Of a stretch of DNA of 64,000 bases, positions 1-8,189 are shown one piece after another. The DNA is taken from contig NZ_FMAO01000001.1 of assembly GCF_900094835.1 (NCBI RefSeq), positions 186,001 through 250,000 of the forward strand, read 5' to 3'. The translations under genes were made by a program, and so were the position numbers. The stretch comes from Weissella bombi. GTDB taxonomy: Bacteria > Bacillota > Bacilli > Lactobacillales > Lactobacillaceae. Below the pieces are notes generated by a model. The model had not been told where the DNA came from and did no database searches. It saw nothing but the letters and a program-made list of their open reading frames with translations. The stretch's first letter is position 1. Every line of letters starts with the position of its first letter.

Positions 1-72
1 AGGCAATAAATGATCGCGTAATAGGATCAATGAAAAGTTATCAAAATCTTGATTTTGTATTGATTCTGTCAT
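1..72 (-). CDS. Start of a DUF2507/YslB-like protein (partial, runs off window)
   Basis: Only the first 24 codons are present. They read outward across the left edge from an ATG at 70-72, with AAAGGAG about 6 nt upstream, so the start is convincing. The peptide MTESIQNQDF followed by FSLILLRDHLLP resembles the N-terminus of DUF2507 (YslB-like) proteins of Firmicutes, in which a leucine-arginine-rich helix opens the domain. That family call is an inference from a short stretch. The gene is divergent from the next one on the plus strand, so the roughly 100-nt gap must hold both promoters. Confidence 0.5.
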   Translation of the reverse strand, partial: MTESIQNQDFDNFSLILLRDHLLP

Positions 73-179
73 GATTTGCTCCTTTTTGTATTCACAAACA
101 ATTATAGTGTATTCATAGGTCATTTGCCAATAGTTTACATGAGTGTTACAATAAAAATCTTGAAAGGATGGCACATTAC

Positions 180-1076
180 ATGGTTTTACCGTATAATCCC
201 CTGAATAATAGTACACTAGGTTTGGTTACTGGTGATTTAATGGGACAACAAGTTGAAGGTCATGGTACATCTTGGAGTGGCGACTCTGCGTTGACTTTGG
301 CAACAATTAGCAGTTTGTCATATGGTTATAATCTCACTGACTTGATGGATCGATATTTAGATTGGTACCGTTCTGGTGAATATAATAACCAAGATGAACG
401 TCCAAAAAATGTTGGCGAAACTACTTTTTTTGCTTTAAATAAATATGCACACACCAAAGACCCGTTCAATTCCGGCGGCCGTGATATATCTGACAATGGT
501 AACGGCGCTCTAATGCACATCACACCCGTAATCTTGTATCTTCGCGCTAAATATGGTGAAGATTTTATTCTACATGATCCAGCCATGCTGGTTTTACATC
601 AAGTTACTGGGTTAACGCACAATCATCCCCAATCATTGATTGCCAGTGGTATTTACGCCTTGATTGTCAATAATCTATTGCAAAATATTCCACCTGTGGA
701 AGCAGTTGATTTAGCAGTCAGCAGCTCTTATGAATATTACGCACAACACAAAATTTTTGCTGATCACCTATCAGCATTTCAAGGCCTAAACAAACCTGAT
801 TTAAAGAGTGTTGCAATAACATCGTTGCAGACCTCAGGGTACGTTGTAGACACATTAGAGGCATCAATCTGGGTTGTTTTAAACAGCAATACTTTTGCCG
901 AAGCATTATCGCTTGCTAAATCATTACCTGGCGAACCACATCGCGTTATGCCACTGGTAGGTGCATTAGCAGGCGTACTATACCATCAAGAAGTCGTTGA
1001 TGATATCGATGAGAACACATTTGAACCCGTACTGAAGGTTCTTAAAATAGCTGAACAGAGTCATAATTTCAATTAA
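180..1076 (+). CDS. ADP-ribosylglycohydrolase (DraG)-like protein, probably inactive
   Basis: The fold signature of the DraG family is visible: GDLMGQ near residues 18-23, a WSGDSALTL block at 32-40, an NGNGALM block in the middle and VGALAG near the C-terminus. Active members remove ADP-ribose from proteins using two metal ions held by an N-terminal T-D-D-T motif and a C-terminal G-D-T-D-T motif. Here these read SGDS and GEPHR (about residues 33-36 and 251-255), so several metal ligands are missing. I infer a pseudoenzyme or changed chemistry. The start at 180 is chosen over the ATG at 168 because GAAAGG directly abuts 168 but sits at normal distance from 180. A hairpin terminator follows. 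Confidence 0.75.
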   Translation: MVLPYNPLNNSTLGLVTGDLMGQQVEGHGTSWSGDSALTLATISSLSYGYNLTDLMDRYLDWYRSGEYNNQDERPKNVGETTFFALNKYAHTKDPFNSGGRDISDNGNGALMHITPVILYLRAKYGEDFILHDPAMLVLHQVTGLTHNHPQSLIASGIYALIVNNLLQNIPPVEAVDLAVSSSYEYYAQHKIFADHLSAFQGLNKPDLKSVAITSLQTSGYVVDTLEASIWVVLNSNTFAEALSLAKSLPGEPHRVMPLVGALAGVLYHQEVVDDIDENTFEPVLKVLKIAEQSHNFN

Positions 1077-1085
1077 TAATGTTGT

Positions 1086-1114
1086 AAAGATGGCGTTAAA
1101 ACCATCTTTTTTTA
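1086..1114 (+). terminator. Intrinsic terminator after the DraG-like gene
   Basis: AAAGATGG pairs with CCATCTTT across an 8-nt loop and runs into a T tract. Confidence 0.8.
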
Positions 1115-1142
1115 TTTGTAGGAAGAAGGTATTAATAATCTA

Positions 1143-2090
1143 ATGGACGCATTAGTTAGCAGTATTACCGGTGTTTTAATGATTTTAGGATTAGTTGCCC
1201 TTGGTTTTTTACTGGTTAAGGGGGGCGTATTTAATGATGACGATGGGCGCATCAGTAACTTTTTATCTGGTTTTATCACCAAAGTTGCGATGCCTGCTTA
1301 CTTAATCGTACATATTCCAGAAGACTTTACGCCTAAAACACTATTAGCAATGGGGAGCAATTTATTTTTCCCGGTTGCTAGCATGCTATTATTACTAGTT
1401 TTGTCATTTTTTATTGTTAGATTAATCAACGTTGATCCAAAACATAGAGGGTTATTTCAATCATTATTGTTTAATTCAAATACAATTACAGTCGGATTAC
1501 CCGTTAATATGGCGTTATTTGGTACGAAAAGTTTGCCATATATTTTGATCTATTATATGGCTAACACAACCATTTTTTGGACTATTGGTGTTTATATGAT
1601 TTCGATTGACGGTAACCATGATAAGCACTTTAATTGGCGTGAAACGTTATCAGGAATTTTCAATCCGCCAATGATTGCTTTAGTAATTTCATTAATCTTC
1701 GTCTTCTTAAACGTTAAATTACCTGCCTTTTTAATTACAGATTTAACCGAATTAGGAGATACCAACGTACCACTAGCATTAATCTTTATTGGTTTTGCCA
1801 TTGCAAAAACACCGCGCAAAGATCTATTACCTAATTTGGAAACCGTAACGTTGTCTTTGAGTCGTTTTGTATTGGCACCGGTCACAATGGCATTAATCAT
1901 GATACCATTTGACTTGCCAACGTTATTAAAACAAGTCTTCATTGTGCAGGCAGCAATGCCCGCAATGACCAATGCAGCAATTATGGCGTTACATTATAAT
2001 GCTGATTATAAATTTGCATCAATTACAATTACACAAACAACATTATTAATGTTAATAGTCATTCCAATTCTTATGTTTATAATTTCATAA
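1143..2090 (+). CDS. AEC family transporter (auxin efflux carrier type)
   Basis: A 315-residue, strongly hydrophobic protein with about ten predicted membrane spans and the two-half layout of the AEC/BASS-related carriers. The first helix is followed by a short hydrophilic loop (GGVFNDDDGR), and a conserved polar patch with NSNT and GLPVNMALFG sits about residues 117-132. In lactic acid bacteria members of this family export or exchange organic acids such as malate; the substrate here cannot be read from the sequence. AGGAAG precedes the ATG. The gene stands alone between two terminators. Confidence 0.85.
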   Translation: MDALVSSITGVLMILGLVALGFLLVKGGVFNDDDGRISNFLSGFITKVAMPAYLIVHIPEDFTPKTLLAMGSNLFFPVASMLLLLVLSFFIVRLINVDPKHRGLFQSLLFNSNTITVGLPVNMALFGTKSLPYILIYYMANTTIFWTIGVYMISIDGNHDKHFNWRETLSGIFNPPMIALVISLIFVFLNVKLPAFLITDLTELGDTNVPLALIFIGFAIAKTPRKDLLPNLETVTLSLSRFVLAPVTMALIMIPFDLPTLLKQVFIVQAAMPAMTNAAIMALHYNADYKFASITITQTTLLMLIVIPILMFIIS

Positions 2091-2098
2091 CCAAAATT

Positions 2099-2142
2099 AA
2101 AACCGCAATTGTCTGTTTATTTAGGCAATTGCGGTTTTTTAT
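2099..2142 (+). terminator. Intrinsic terminator after the AEC transporter
   Basis: AACCGCAATTG pairs with CAATTGCGGTT, followed by six T. Confidence 0.85.
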
Positions 2143-2270
2143 ATACAAAAATAAATGTATATAAAGATGATTTATGTATATTTATATCTTTATAACGTTT
2201 TATATTGCATATTTTTACAATGATTGTTATTATAATACTAATTTAATTAAACACTTTGGGGGATATTTTT

Positions 2271-3689
2271 ATGGACACAATACAAACGCAACCTTACTAT
2301 ACAGATTGGTTAGAAGATTTAAAAAAGTTACTCGCTATACCGTCAGTTCGTGACGATACTGTTGCATCCCCAGAGGCACCTTATGGACCCGGCCCAAAAG
2401 CTGCTTTAGATTTTATGATGTCGCTTGCTGAACGTGATGGATTTGAAACTAAGGGAACAGTTGGTAATCGCGCCGGTTATATTTATATTGGACCAGAAGA
2501 CGATAATGAACCAATTGGTGTCATTGTCCACGTTGATGTTGTGCCGGTAAATGATCGTGATCAATGGTTAACAGAACCATTTACACCAACGATTAAATCA
2601 GATAATCGTTTGTATGCACGTGGTGCCGACGACATGAAATCAGCTGTCATGCTAACATATTATGCCATTAAAGCTCTTAAAGATGCCAAAATGCCATTGA
2701 AGCACCAAATTCGCTTTATTATTGGTACCGATGAAGAAAGTGAATGGGCCGATATGCATCAGTACTTTGATGAAGAAGGTGCTTTAGAATACGGCTTTTC
2801 TCCTGATGGTTCAGCTGATCTATCATATGGTGAAAAGGGCATTAGCCAATTAGATTTGTATTTTGATTCTTCAAATGACGATAATAGTACGATTCAATTA
2901 TTAAATTTCCATAGTGGTGTTGCCACCAATGTATTGCCTGGCTTTGCAACAGCAACAGTTACCGGCCTTGACGTAGACTCTGTAAAGTCATCATATAATG
3001 AATATCTCAAACAAGCAGATGTTACTGGTAACATTGACGTACTAGATGATCAAGTGACATTTAACTTACAAGGAATCGCAACGCATGCTGCACGACCTGA
3101 AACAGGTAAAAATGCTGCGACATATTTAGCTAACTTTTTAAGTACTTTTAATTTCAGTGAGAACGCAGCTAAGTTCTTACAATTCATCGGCCAAACTTTG
3201 CATCAAGATCCCTTTGGTGAACATTCAGGATACGGTAAGTCAGAACCTAAATTAGGTAAAACTAGCCAAAATATTGGTATTACTGATTTTATTGCAACCA
3301 AGCAAGGTCATATCAATTTAAACTTCCGTTATTCATTAGCGTTCGACGAATCAGAGACAATCAACCAACTATTACAAAATGAACCATGGTTATCAAATAT
3401 TGTACGTGATCCAGCAGGATTAGTACCTCACTATGTTGGCGCAGATAATAAGTTGGTAACTTTATTGGCCGAAGCATATAAATCAGTTACCGGTCAGCTA
3501 CCAGAGCAAGGTATCAATGGTGGAGCGTCATTTGGCCGTTTGATGCCCAATGGTGTAGGATTTGGCATTATTCCAACAAGTGAACCTTCGCAAGCACACA
3601 TGGCTAATGAGTCGTTTAATTTAGATAATTACGATACAGGTATGCGCGCATTAATTACTGAAATCGTCGCATTATCAGATAATTTATAA
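2271..3689 (+). CDS. pepV: PepV-type M20 dipeptidase
   Basis: A cytoplasmic zinc dipeptidase (M20, Sapep/PepV branch) that splits dipeptides taken up from peptide-rich media. Seen in sequence: HVD at residues 87-89 (first zinc ligand), RGADD near 117-121 (bridging Asp), DEE at 154-156 (catalytic Glu and ligand), a THAARPE block in the lid/dimer region and SQAHMANE near the C-terminus supplying the last His. The length of 472 residues matches PepV. ATG 2271 is preceded by GGGGGA; the earlier in-frame TTG at 2256 lies upstream of that ribosome binding site and is rejected. The gene appears monocistronic, with a TATAAT at 2231-2236. Confidence 0.93.
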   Translation: MDTIQTQPYYTDWLEDLKKLLAIPSVRDDTVASPEAPYGPGPKAALDFMMSLAERDGFETKGTVGNRAGYIYIGPEDDNEPIGVIVHVDVVPVNDRDQWLTEPFTPTIKSDNRLYARGADDMKSAVMLTYYAIKALKDAKMPLKHQIRFIIGTDEESEWADMHQYFDEEGALEYGFSPDGSADLSYGEKGISQLDLYFDSSNDDNSTIQLLNFHSGVATNVLPGFATATVTGLDVDSVKSSYNEYLKQADVTGNIDVLDDQVTFNLQGIATHAARPETGKNAATYLANFLSTFNFSENAAKFLQFIGQTLHQDPFGEHSGYGKSEPKLGKTSQNIGITDFIATKQGHINLNFRYSLAFDESETINQLLQNEPWLSNIVRDPAGLVPHYVGADNKLVTLLAEAYKSVTGQLPEQGINGGASFGRLMPNGVGFGIIPTSEPSQAHMANESFNLDNYDTGMRALITEIVALSDNL

Positions 3690-3741
3690 TTAATATTGAC
3701 CACTGCTTAAAGCCATGCCATAATTAAAACAGTTAAATAAT

Positions 3742-3824
3742 TTACTAGGGGAGCGTCATGCTGAGACGATTTGTTATCGGACCCTTTGAACCTGCTTAGT
3801 TAGTACTAGCGAAGGAAAGTAATG
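3742..3824 (+). promoter_or_regulatory. TPP riboswitch (THI box) aptamer
   Basis: The conserved blocks occur in order: CTAGGGGAGCG, then CTGAGACG, then ACCCTTTGAACCTG, then TAGTACTAGCGAAGGAAAGT. This is the textbook thiamine pyrophosphate aptamer. It lies directly ahead of a terminator and thiD-tenA, so TPP binding should stop transcription of the operon. Confidence 0.97.
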
Positions 3825-3839
3825 GTAAAATGCGATTCA

Positions 3840-3879
3840 AAACACAGAAACCAGATATTTCCGGTTTCTGTGTTTTTTT
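3840..3879 (+). terminator. Riboswitch-controlled terminator
   Basis: AACACAGAAACC pairs with GGTTTCTGTGTT and is followed by a T run, placed 16 nt after the aptamer and before the thiD ribosome binding site. This is the expression platform. Confidence 0.9.
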
Positions 3880-3904
3880 ATTGTCATATATTTGGGAGGA
3901 AGTC

Positions 3905-4720
3905 ATGATAGAGGTACCACAAGTAATTACAATTGCATCAATTGATTCTAGCGGAGGGGCAGGAATAAATGCTGATTTAAAGACCTTTCATAATCAAAAA
4001 GTATACGCAGCAACAATTGTTGTCGGTTTAACTGCTCAAAATACGTATGGTGTCCAGGATCAGTATGCAATTCCAACAACATTTATTAGTGAACAATTTA
4101 AGAGTATTGCCGATGATTTAGACATCAAAGCAGCTAAAACAGGTGCTTTACTAGATGCACAACGTGTTCATACCGTTGCCAAAGAGTGGCAAATATATCA
4201 ACTAGGTAAATTGATTATCGATCCCGTTATGGTTGCTAAAGGTGGGGCACACTTATTAAGTGATGACGCAATCACAACCATGATTAATGAATTAATTCCG
4301 CAAGCATTCTTAATCACGCCTAATTTACCTGAAGCCGAAGTACTTGTTAATCACCAAATTGTAACAGATGACGATGTTAAAAAGGCGGCTACCAAAATTC
4401 AAAGCATGGGAGTGAAAAATGTTTTGATTAAAGGGGGCCATCGTGCTGATTCTGAAAATAATTATGCAGATTATATGCTCTATGAAGATGGTTCTTTTGA
4501 ATGGTTAGTTATGCCTGGAATTGAAACAAACAGAACACATGGTACTGGTGATACACTATCAGCCTTTATTACAGCCAATTTAGCCAAAGGTTATGCTTTG
4601 AAAGCAATTATGCCACACGCTAAGAAATTCACTTATGAAGCTATCCGTCAGACAATCAATGTTGGTCATGGTCATGGACCGCTAAATCATTGGGTAGAGA
4701 CGACCATGGAGAATGACTAA
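3905..4720 (+). CDS. thiD: Hydroxymethylpyrimidine/phosphomethylpyrimidine kinase
   Basis: Phosphorylates HMP and HMP-phosphate to the pyrimidine half of thiamine. The ribokinase-fold signatures are clear: SIDSSGGAGINADLKTF near the N-terminus, IIDPVMVAKGG in the middle and the anion-hole motif HGTGDTLSA near residue 213. Most ThiD proteins have HGTGC; Asp at this place is more usual in pyridoxal kinases, so dual use on B6 vitamers is possible. ATG 3905 with GGGAGGA upstream is the start; the open frame further upstream crosses the riboswitch and is not translated. The stop overlaps the next start (TAATG). Confidence 0.92.
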   Translation: MIEVPQVITIASIDSSGGAGINADLKTFHNQKVYAATIVVGLTAQNTYGVQDQYAIPTTFISEQFKSIADDLDIKAAKTGALLDAQRVHTVAKEWQIYQLGKLIIDPVMVAKGGAHLLSDDAITTMINELIPQAFLITPNLPEAEVLVNHQIVTDDDVKKAATKIQSMGVKNVLIKGGHRADSENNYADYMLYEDGSFEWLVMPGIETNRTHGTGDTLSAFITANLAKGYALKAIMPHAKKFTYEAIRQTINVGHGHGPLNHWVETTMEND

Positions 4721-5340
4721 TGGACTTTCATGATTATTTATTAAAACAATCCGAGCCAATACTAAAAGAAATCTATCAATCACCATTCGTCAAAGGAATT
4801 GGCTTTGATAACTTATCACAGCAACAGCGTGATTATTACGTTGCCCAGGATACTTATTATACAGATATGTTTAGTCATCTTTTTGATTTAACGACTGATA
4901 AATTGACATCTCGCCAACAGGCGGACCAGCCGCAATCTTTAGATGAATCATTGGCCCACGATGCCTTACTTGCAAGCCCGAATATGCTTAATATACCGCC
5001 AGATGATCATAATTTAGCCTACCTAAATCATATGAAAACAGCTATTACAAATGGCGATGCAACTAACGCCATGTTGGCATTATTACCATGTACCGAATCT
5101 TACCATTTCATTGGTAAGCACTATTTAAAAACGACACAACATAATACTTATTTACCTTGGCTAGAATATTATTCTAGTCCTGCATATCAGGCTTTTACAC
5201 AGTGGAGTTGGCAAGTAGTTGATGCTCAAAATCCAAATTGGCAAAATTTAGCGTCAGATATTAAAAAACAATATCTACACACTTATTTAACCTCTTATCA
5301 GTATGAATTATCATTTTGGGAGCATGCAGCACAACAATAA
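4720..5340 (+). CDS. tenA: TenA family thiaminase II / aminopyrimidine aminohydrolase
   Basis: A 206-residue all-helical TenA protein. The catalytic cysteine sits in LLPCTESY (about residue 127), at the place of the LPC motif of characterised TenA. The family hydrolyses degraded thiamine or aminopyrimidines to HMP, which the upstream ThiD then phosphorylates. The start overlaps the thiD stop by one base, so the two are translationally coupled and share the TPP riboswitch. ThiE and ThiM are not in the window. Confidence 0.9.
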   Translation: MDFHDYLLKQSEPILKEIYQSPFVKGIGFDNLSQQQRDYYVAQDTYYTDMFSHLFDLTTDKLTSRQQADQPQSLDESLAHDALLASPNMLNIPPDDHNLAYLNHMKTAITNGDATNAMLALLPCTESYHFIGKHYLKTTQHNTYLPWLEYYSSPAYQAFTQWSWQVVDAQNPNWQNLASDIKKQYLHTYLTSYQYELSFWEHAAQQ

Positions 5341-5396
5341 ATTCATAAATGAATGATATAATGACAGTAGATACACTAATAAGGAGAGTATATACG

Positions 5397-5696
5397 ATGA
5401 ATACATTAATTTCAGTAGCAATTGCACCATTCGGTGTTGGTGATGAATTAAGCAGTTATGTTAATGACATCATTGGTGTTATTGAGGAATCTGGTTTAAC
5501 CTACAAAACAACAGCAATGGGTACGGAAATTGAAGGTGAGTGGACTGATGTGATGAACACAGTTCAAAAGGCAATTCAAACGTTAACCGATAAGGGCATT
5601 CGAGCATACGTTTCATTAAACGCTGATATTCGTCCTGGTCACACAAACACAATTGAAACAAAGCTTCAAAAACTTGATCACAAATTAGAAGGTTAG
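5397..5696 (+). CDS. MTH1187/YkoF-like thiamine-binding protein
   Basis: A 99-residue protein of the thiamine-binding MTH1187 family: beta-alpha-beta layout, N-terminal strand VAIAPFGVG, central MGTEIEGEW and C-terminal LNADIRPGH are typical. ATG 5397 has AAGGAGA 9 nt upstream and is preferred over the earlier in-frame ATG at 5349. It lies 56 nt after tenA with no terminator between them, so it is probably the third member of the TPP-controlled operon. A strong terminator follows. I infer a role in holding or delivering thiamine or HMP in the cytoplasm. Confidence 0.85.
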   Translation: MNTLISVAIAPFGVGDELSSYVNDIIGVIEESGLTYKTTAMGTEIEGEWTDVMNTVQKAIQTLTDKGIRAYVSLNADIRPGHTNTIETKLQKLDHKLEG

Positions 5697-5718
5697 GTTA
5701 TATACCATTCAAATAGTA

Positions 5719-5751
5719 AACGTAGAAAATAATTATTTTCTACGCTTTTTA
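5719..5751 (+). terminator. Terminator of the thiamine operon
   Basis: CGTAGAAAAT pairs with ATTTTCTACG, followed by a T run. Confidence 0.85.
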
Positions 5752-5837
5752 TATGCATAATATTACAATATAATTACATTTCCTGTTTTTTATGCATTTC
5801 TTATGGACAAATCCCAAAAGTGGGATTATATTAATAT

Positions 5838-5852
5838 GTGCAAACGCTTACA
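5838..5852 (+). promoter_or_regulatory. cre (CcpA) site before the MFS gene
   Basis: GTGCAAACGCTTACA matches the cre consensus WTGNAANCGNWWNCW at 14 of 15 positions. It sits 45 nt upstream of the start, where binding would block transcription. Confidence 0.7.
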
Positions 5853-5897
5853 CAAAGCGCTATACATCATTATTTTAAGGTTTTAGGAGAATTTATT

Positions 5898-7175
5898 ATG
5901 CAAACCGCAACATCGTTACCAAAGGGACAGCCAAAAGTTGTTAACCGTTGGCTTGTCATCCTTGGTACTATTTTTGTGCAATTAGGTGTGGGAACTTTTT
6001 ATGCATGGAGTATTTTTAATACCCCAATTTTACAAATGTTTGATCAATTAGTTATTGATGCTAAAACAGGAAATCCTGCAGCGGTACAACCTCATTTGGG
6101 TTCAATTTCACTTATTTTTTCAATTGGTGCGCTATCGTTGTCACTATCAACAATTTTTGTTGGTACACTGGTTAAAAAATTTGGTGTTCGTAAAGTTACC
6201 ATTACGGCAGGAATTGTCTTTGGTTTAGCAACAATTATTGCTTCACGTGTTAATTCTGCAGAGCAATTATGGCTATACTATGCCTCTGTTGGTATCATGT
6301 TAGGTGCTGCTGACGGAATTGCCTATATGGCAACTCTTTCAAATGCTATTAAGTGGTTCCCAGAGAAAACTGGATTAATTTCTGGTATTTCAGTTGCTTT
6401 CTATGGACTAGGTTCATTTGTTTTTAAATATATTGATTCAGCTATTTTAGGAAATAACCTTGTTCATAACTTACCTTATGCATTGATTGGCTGGGGTGTT
6501 TTGTCAATGCTATTAATTGTTGGTGGTGCAATGCTTATTCACGATGCGCCTGACGTTGAGACAGATAATGCCATCGATGATCCAACACATCACGAATTCA
6601 CAACACGTGAAATGCTTCGTACACCACAAGCTTATCTACTATTTATTGCCTTGTTAACAATTTCTTTGTCAGTTTACCTAACTGGAATCGCAGCTAACTT
6701 GGGAACCAATCTAGCTGGACTTGACATTGCGCAAGCAACTAATATTGTTGCGTTGGTTGCCATCGCTAATACAATTGGTCGTTTCGTAATTGGTTCATTA
6801 TCAGATAAATTTGGTCGTAAGCCAATGTTTATGCTTTCATACATTGTGACATTTATTGCCGTTGCTACACTAGCATTTAGCAGTCACTTAAGTGTTCCTG
6901 TATTTTATGCAGCAATGATGGCCGTTGGATTCTTCTTTGGTGGTACAATTACCGTTTATCCAACAATGGCTGGTGATTACTTTGGTCTAAAGAATCACAG
7001 TCAAAACTATTCTTTGATTTATCAAGGATTTGGTTTTGGAAGTCTAGCAGGTGCCGTTATCTTATCACTAGCAGGTGGAAACTTATCCGTTGTCTTTAAT
7101 GTTTACCTTGTTATGTTAATTGTTTCATTACTAATTTGGGTATTTATTAAGAAGCCAGTTTACCATCATAACTAA
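5898..7175 (+). CDS. OFA-type MFS transporter (oxalate/formate antiporter family)
   Basis: A 425-residue, 12-span MFS protein. The N-terminal region GTIFVQLGVGTFYAWSIF is characteristic of the OFA (oxalate:formate antiporter) branch, and MFS loop motifs are seen as GRFVIGSLSDKFGRKP between helices 8 and 9. In Firmicutes this branch carries small monocarboxylates; the substrate is not readable here. ATG 5898 with AGGAGA at 5885-5890 fixes the start. The upstream cre site suggests glucose repression. Confidence 0.85.
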   Translation: MQTATSLPKGQPKVVNRWLVILGTIFVQLGVGTFYAWSIFNTPILQMFDQLVIDAKTGNPAAVQPHLGSISLIFSIGALSLSLSTIFVGTLVKKFGVRKVTITAGIVFGLATIIASRVNSAEQLWLYYASVGIMLGAADGIAYMATLSNAIKWFPEKTGLISGISVAFYGLGSFVFKYIDSAILGNNLVHNLPYALIGWGVLSMLLIVGGAMLIHDAPDVETDNAIDDPTHHEFTTREMLRTPQAYLLFIALLTISLSVYLTGIAANLGTNLAGLDIAQATNIVALVAIANTIGRFVIGSLSDKFGRKPMFMLSYIVTFIAVATLAFSSHLSVPVFYAAMMAVGFFFGGTITVYPTMAGDYFGLKNHSQNYSLIYQGFGFGSLAGAVILSLAGGNLSVVFNVYLVMLIVSLLIWVFIKKPVYHHN

Positions 7176-7199
7176 ATATTTTATGTACGTTAAAAAATT

Positions 7200-7232
7200 A
7201 GCTACCTTTTCACATGAAAAGGTAGCTTTTTT
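7200..7232 (+). terminator. Terminator after the OFA transporter
   Basis: AGCTACCTTTT pairs with AAAAGGTAGCT around a 6-nt loop, then T5. Confidence 0.9.
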
Positions 7233-7315
7233 AATGCTATTTTTTGTATAATATCATTTGTGATAAAAGTTAATAACATTTAACATTTTGAACGATATTG
7301 AAGAGGAGAGTTTTT

Positions 7316-8116
7316 ATGTCAGAGCAAATTACAAAAAATCGCTTTTTATCATTTTCAACTTTTGATATAAAAGTTATTGGATTAGTTTTAATGGTTATCG
7401 ATCATTTCCATCAAACATTTACACCGTTAGGAGCTCCTGGATGGCTTGATTGGTTTGGTCGGCCAGTTGCAACATTATTCTTTTTTACAACGGTTGTTGG
7501 TTTTTCATATACACACAGTAAAAAGGCTTACATGATACGTTTATACATTAGTATGGCTGTTATGGCCATTCTAATGAACTTAACACAGCAAATTATCGGC
7601 TTTGAGCAAGTACAATTAATTAATAATATTTTCCGTGATTTGTTTATTGGAACGATTTTTATGGCTGGTGTTGATCAATCTGAAAAAGTTAAGCAAGGCC
7701 AGAAGGGTAAGCATATTGCACTTGGAATCTTGCTATTCTTAGTACCATTTTTACTTTCATTAATTATGATGCCACTACTAGGCTCAGCAGGTTCAATGTC
7801 TGCTGGTAAATCATTGTTTATGCAACTATTACTAGCGCTTAATCCAGCTATTTTATTGGCAGAAAATGGGTTGATGGTCTTATTAATTCCAGTATTATAC
7901 ATCTTCCGTAATGTTCGTTGGGCACAACTATTAAGCATCGCCGTTGTGGCACTTATTTACGGCTTGATGGGCATGACACAATGGATGATGATCTTTGCTA
8001 TTATCCCAATTGCTTTATACAGTGGGGCAAAGGGACGTGGTATGAAGTATTTCTTCTACATTTTCTATCCAGCACACATCATTATTCTATATGCAATTGC
8101 CGCATGGCTTTATTAA
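7316..8116 (+). CDS. TraX family membrane protein
   Basis: A 266-residue protein with about eight membrane spans. The N-terminal signature FDIKVIGLVLMVIDHFHQ is that of the TraX family, named for the E. coli F-plasmid pilin N-acetyltransferase and related to acyltransferase-3 proteins. Chromosomal TraX homologues are common in lactic acid bacteria and have no known substrate. GAGGAGAG precedes ATG 7316. No conjugation genes lie nearby, so a pilin role is unlikely; acylation of an envelope component is the plausible inference. Confidence 0.85.
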   Translation: MSEQITKNRFLSFSTFDIKVIGLVLMVIDHFHQTFTPLGAPGWLDWFGRPVATLFFFTTVVGFSYTHSKKAYMIRLYISMAVMAILMNLTQQIIGFEQVQLINNIFRDLFIGTIFMAGVDQSEKVKQGQKGKHIALGILLFLVPFLLSLIMMPLLGSAGSMSAGKSLFMQLLLALNPAILLAENGLMVLLIPVLYIFRNVRWAQLLSIAVVALIYGLMGMTQWMMIFAIIPIALYSGAKGRGMKYFFYIFYPAHIIILYAIAAWLY

Positions 8117-8133
8117 TAATTTAACTACGCTAA

Positions 8134-8178
8134 AAAGGAAGCAGTACAAGACGTTTTATCTTGTACTGCTTCCTTTTA
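8134..8178. terminator. Bidirectional terminator between convergent genes
   Basis: AAAAGGAAGCAGTACAAGA pairs with the matching arm ending TTCCTTTT; T runs lie on both sides, serving traX-like (plus) and the glucosidase (minus). Confidence 0.85.
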
Positions 8179-8189
8179 TTTATATATAA

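Noticed and set aside
2256-2270. Earlier TTG start for pepV
   Set aside because: The ribosome binding site GGGGGA lies inside this extension, and ATG 2271 is at the right distance.
3830-3904. Upstream in-frame extension of thiD
   Set aside because: It runs through the riboswitch terminator hairpin; ATG 3905 has its own GGGAGGA.
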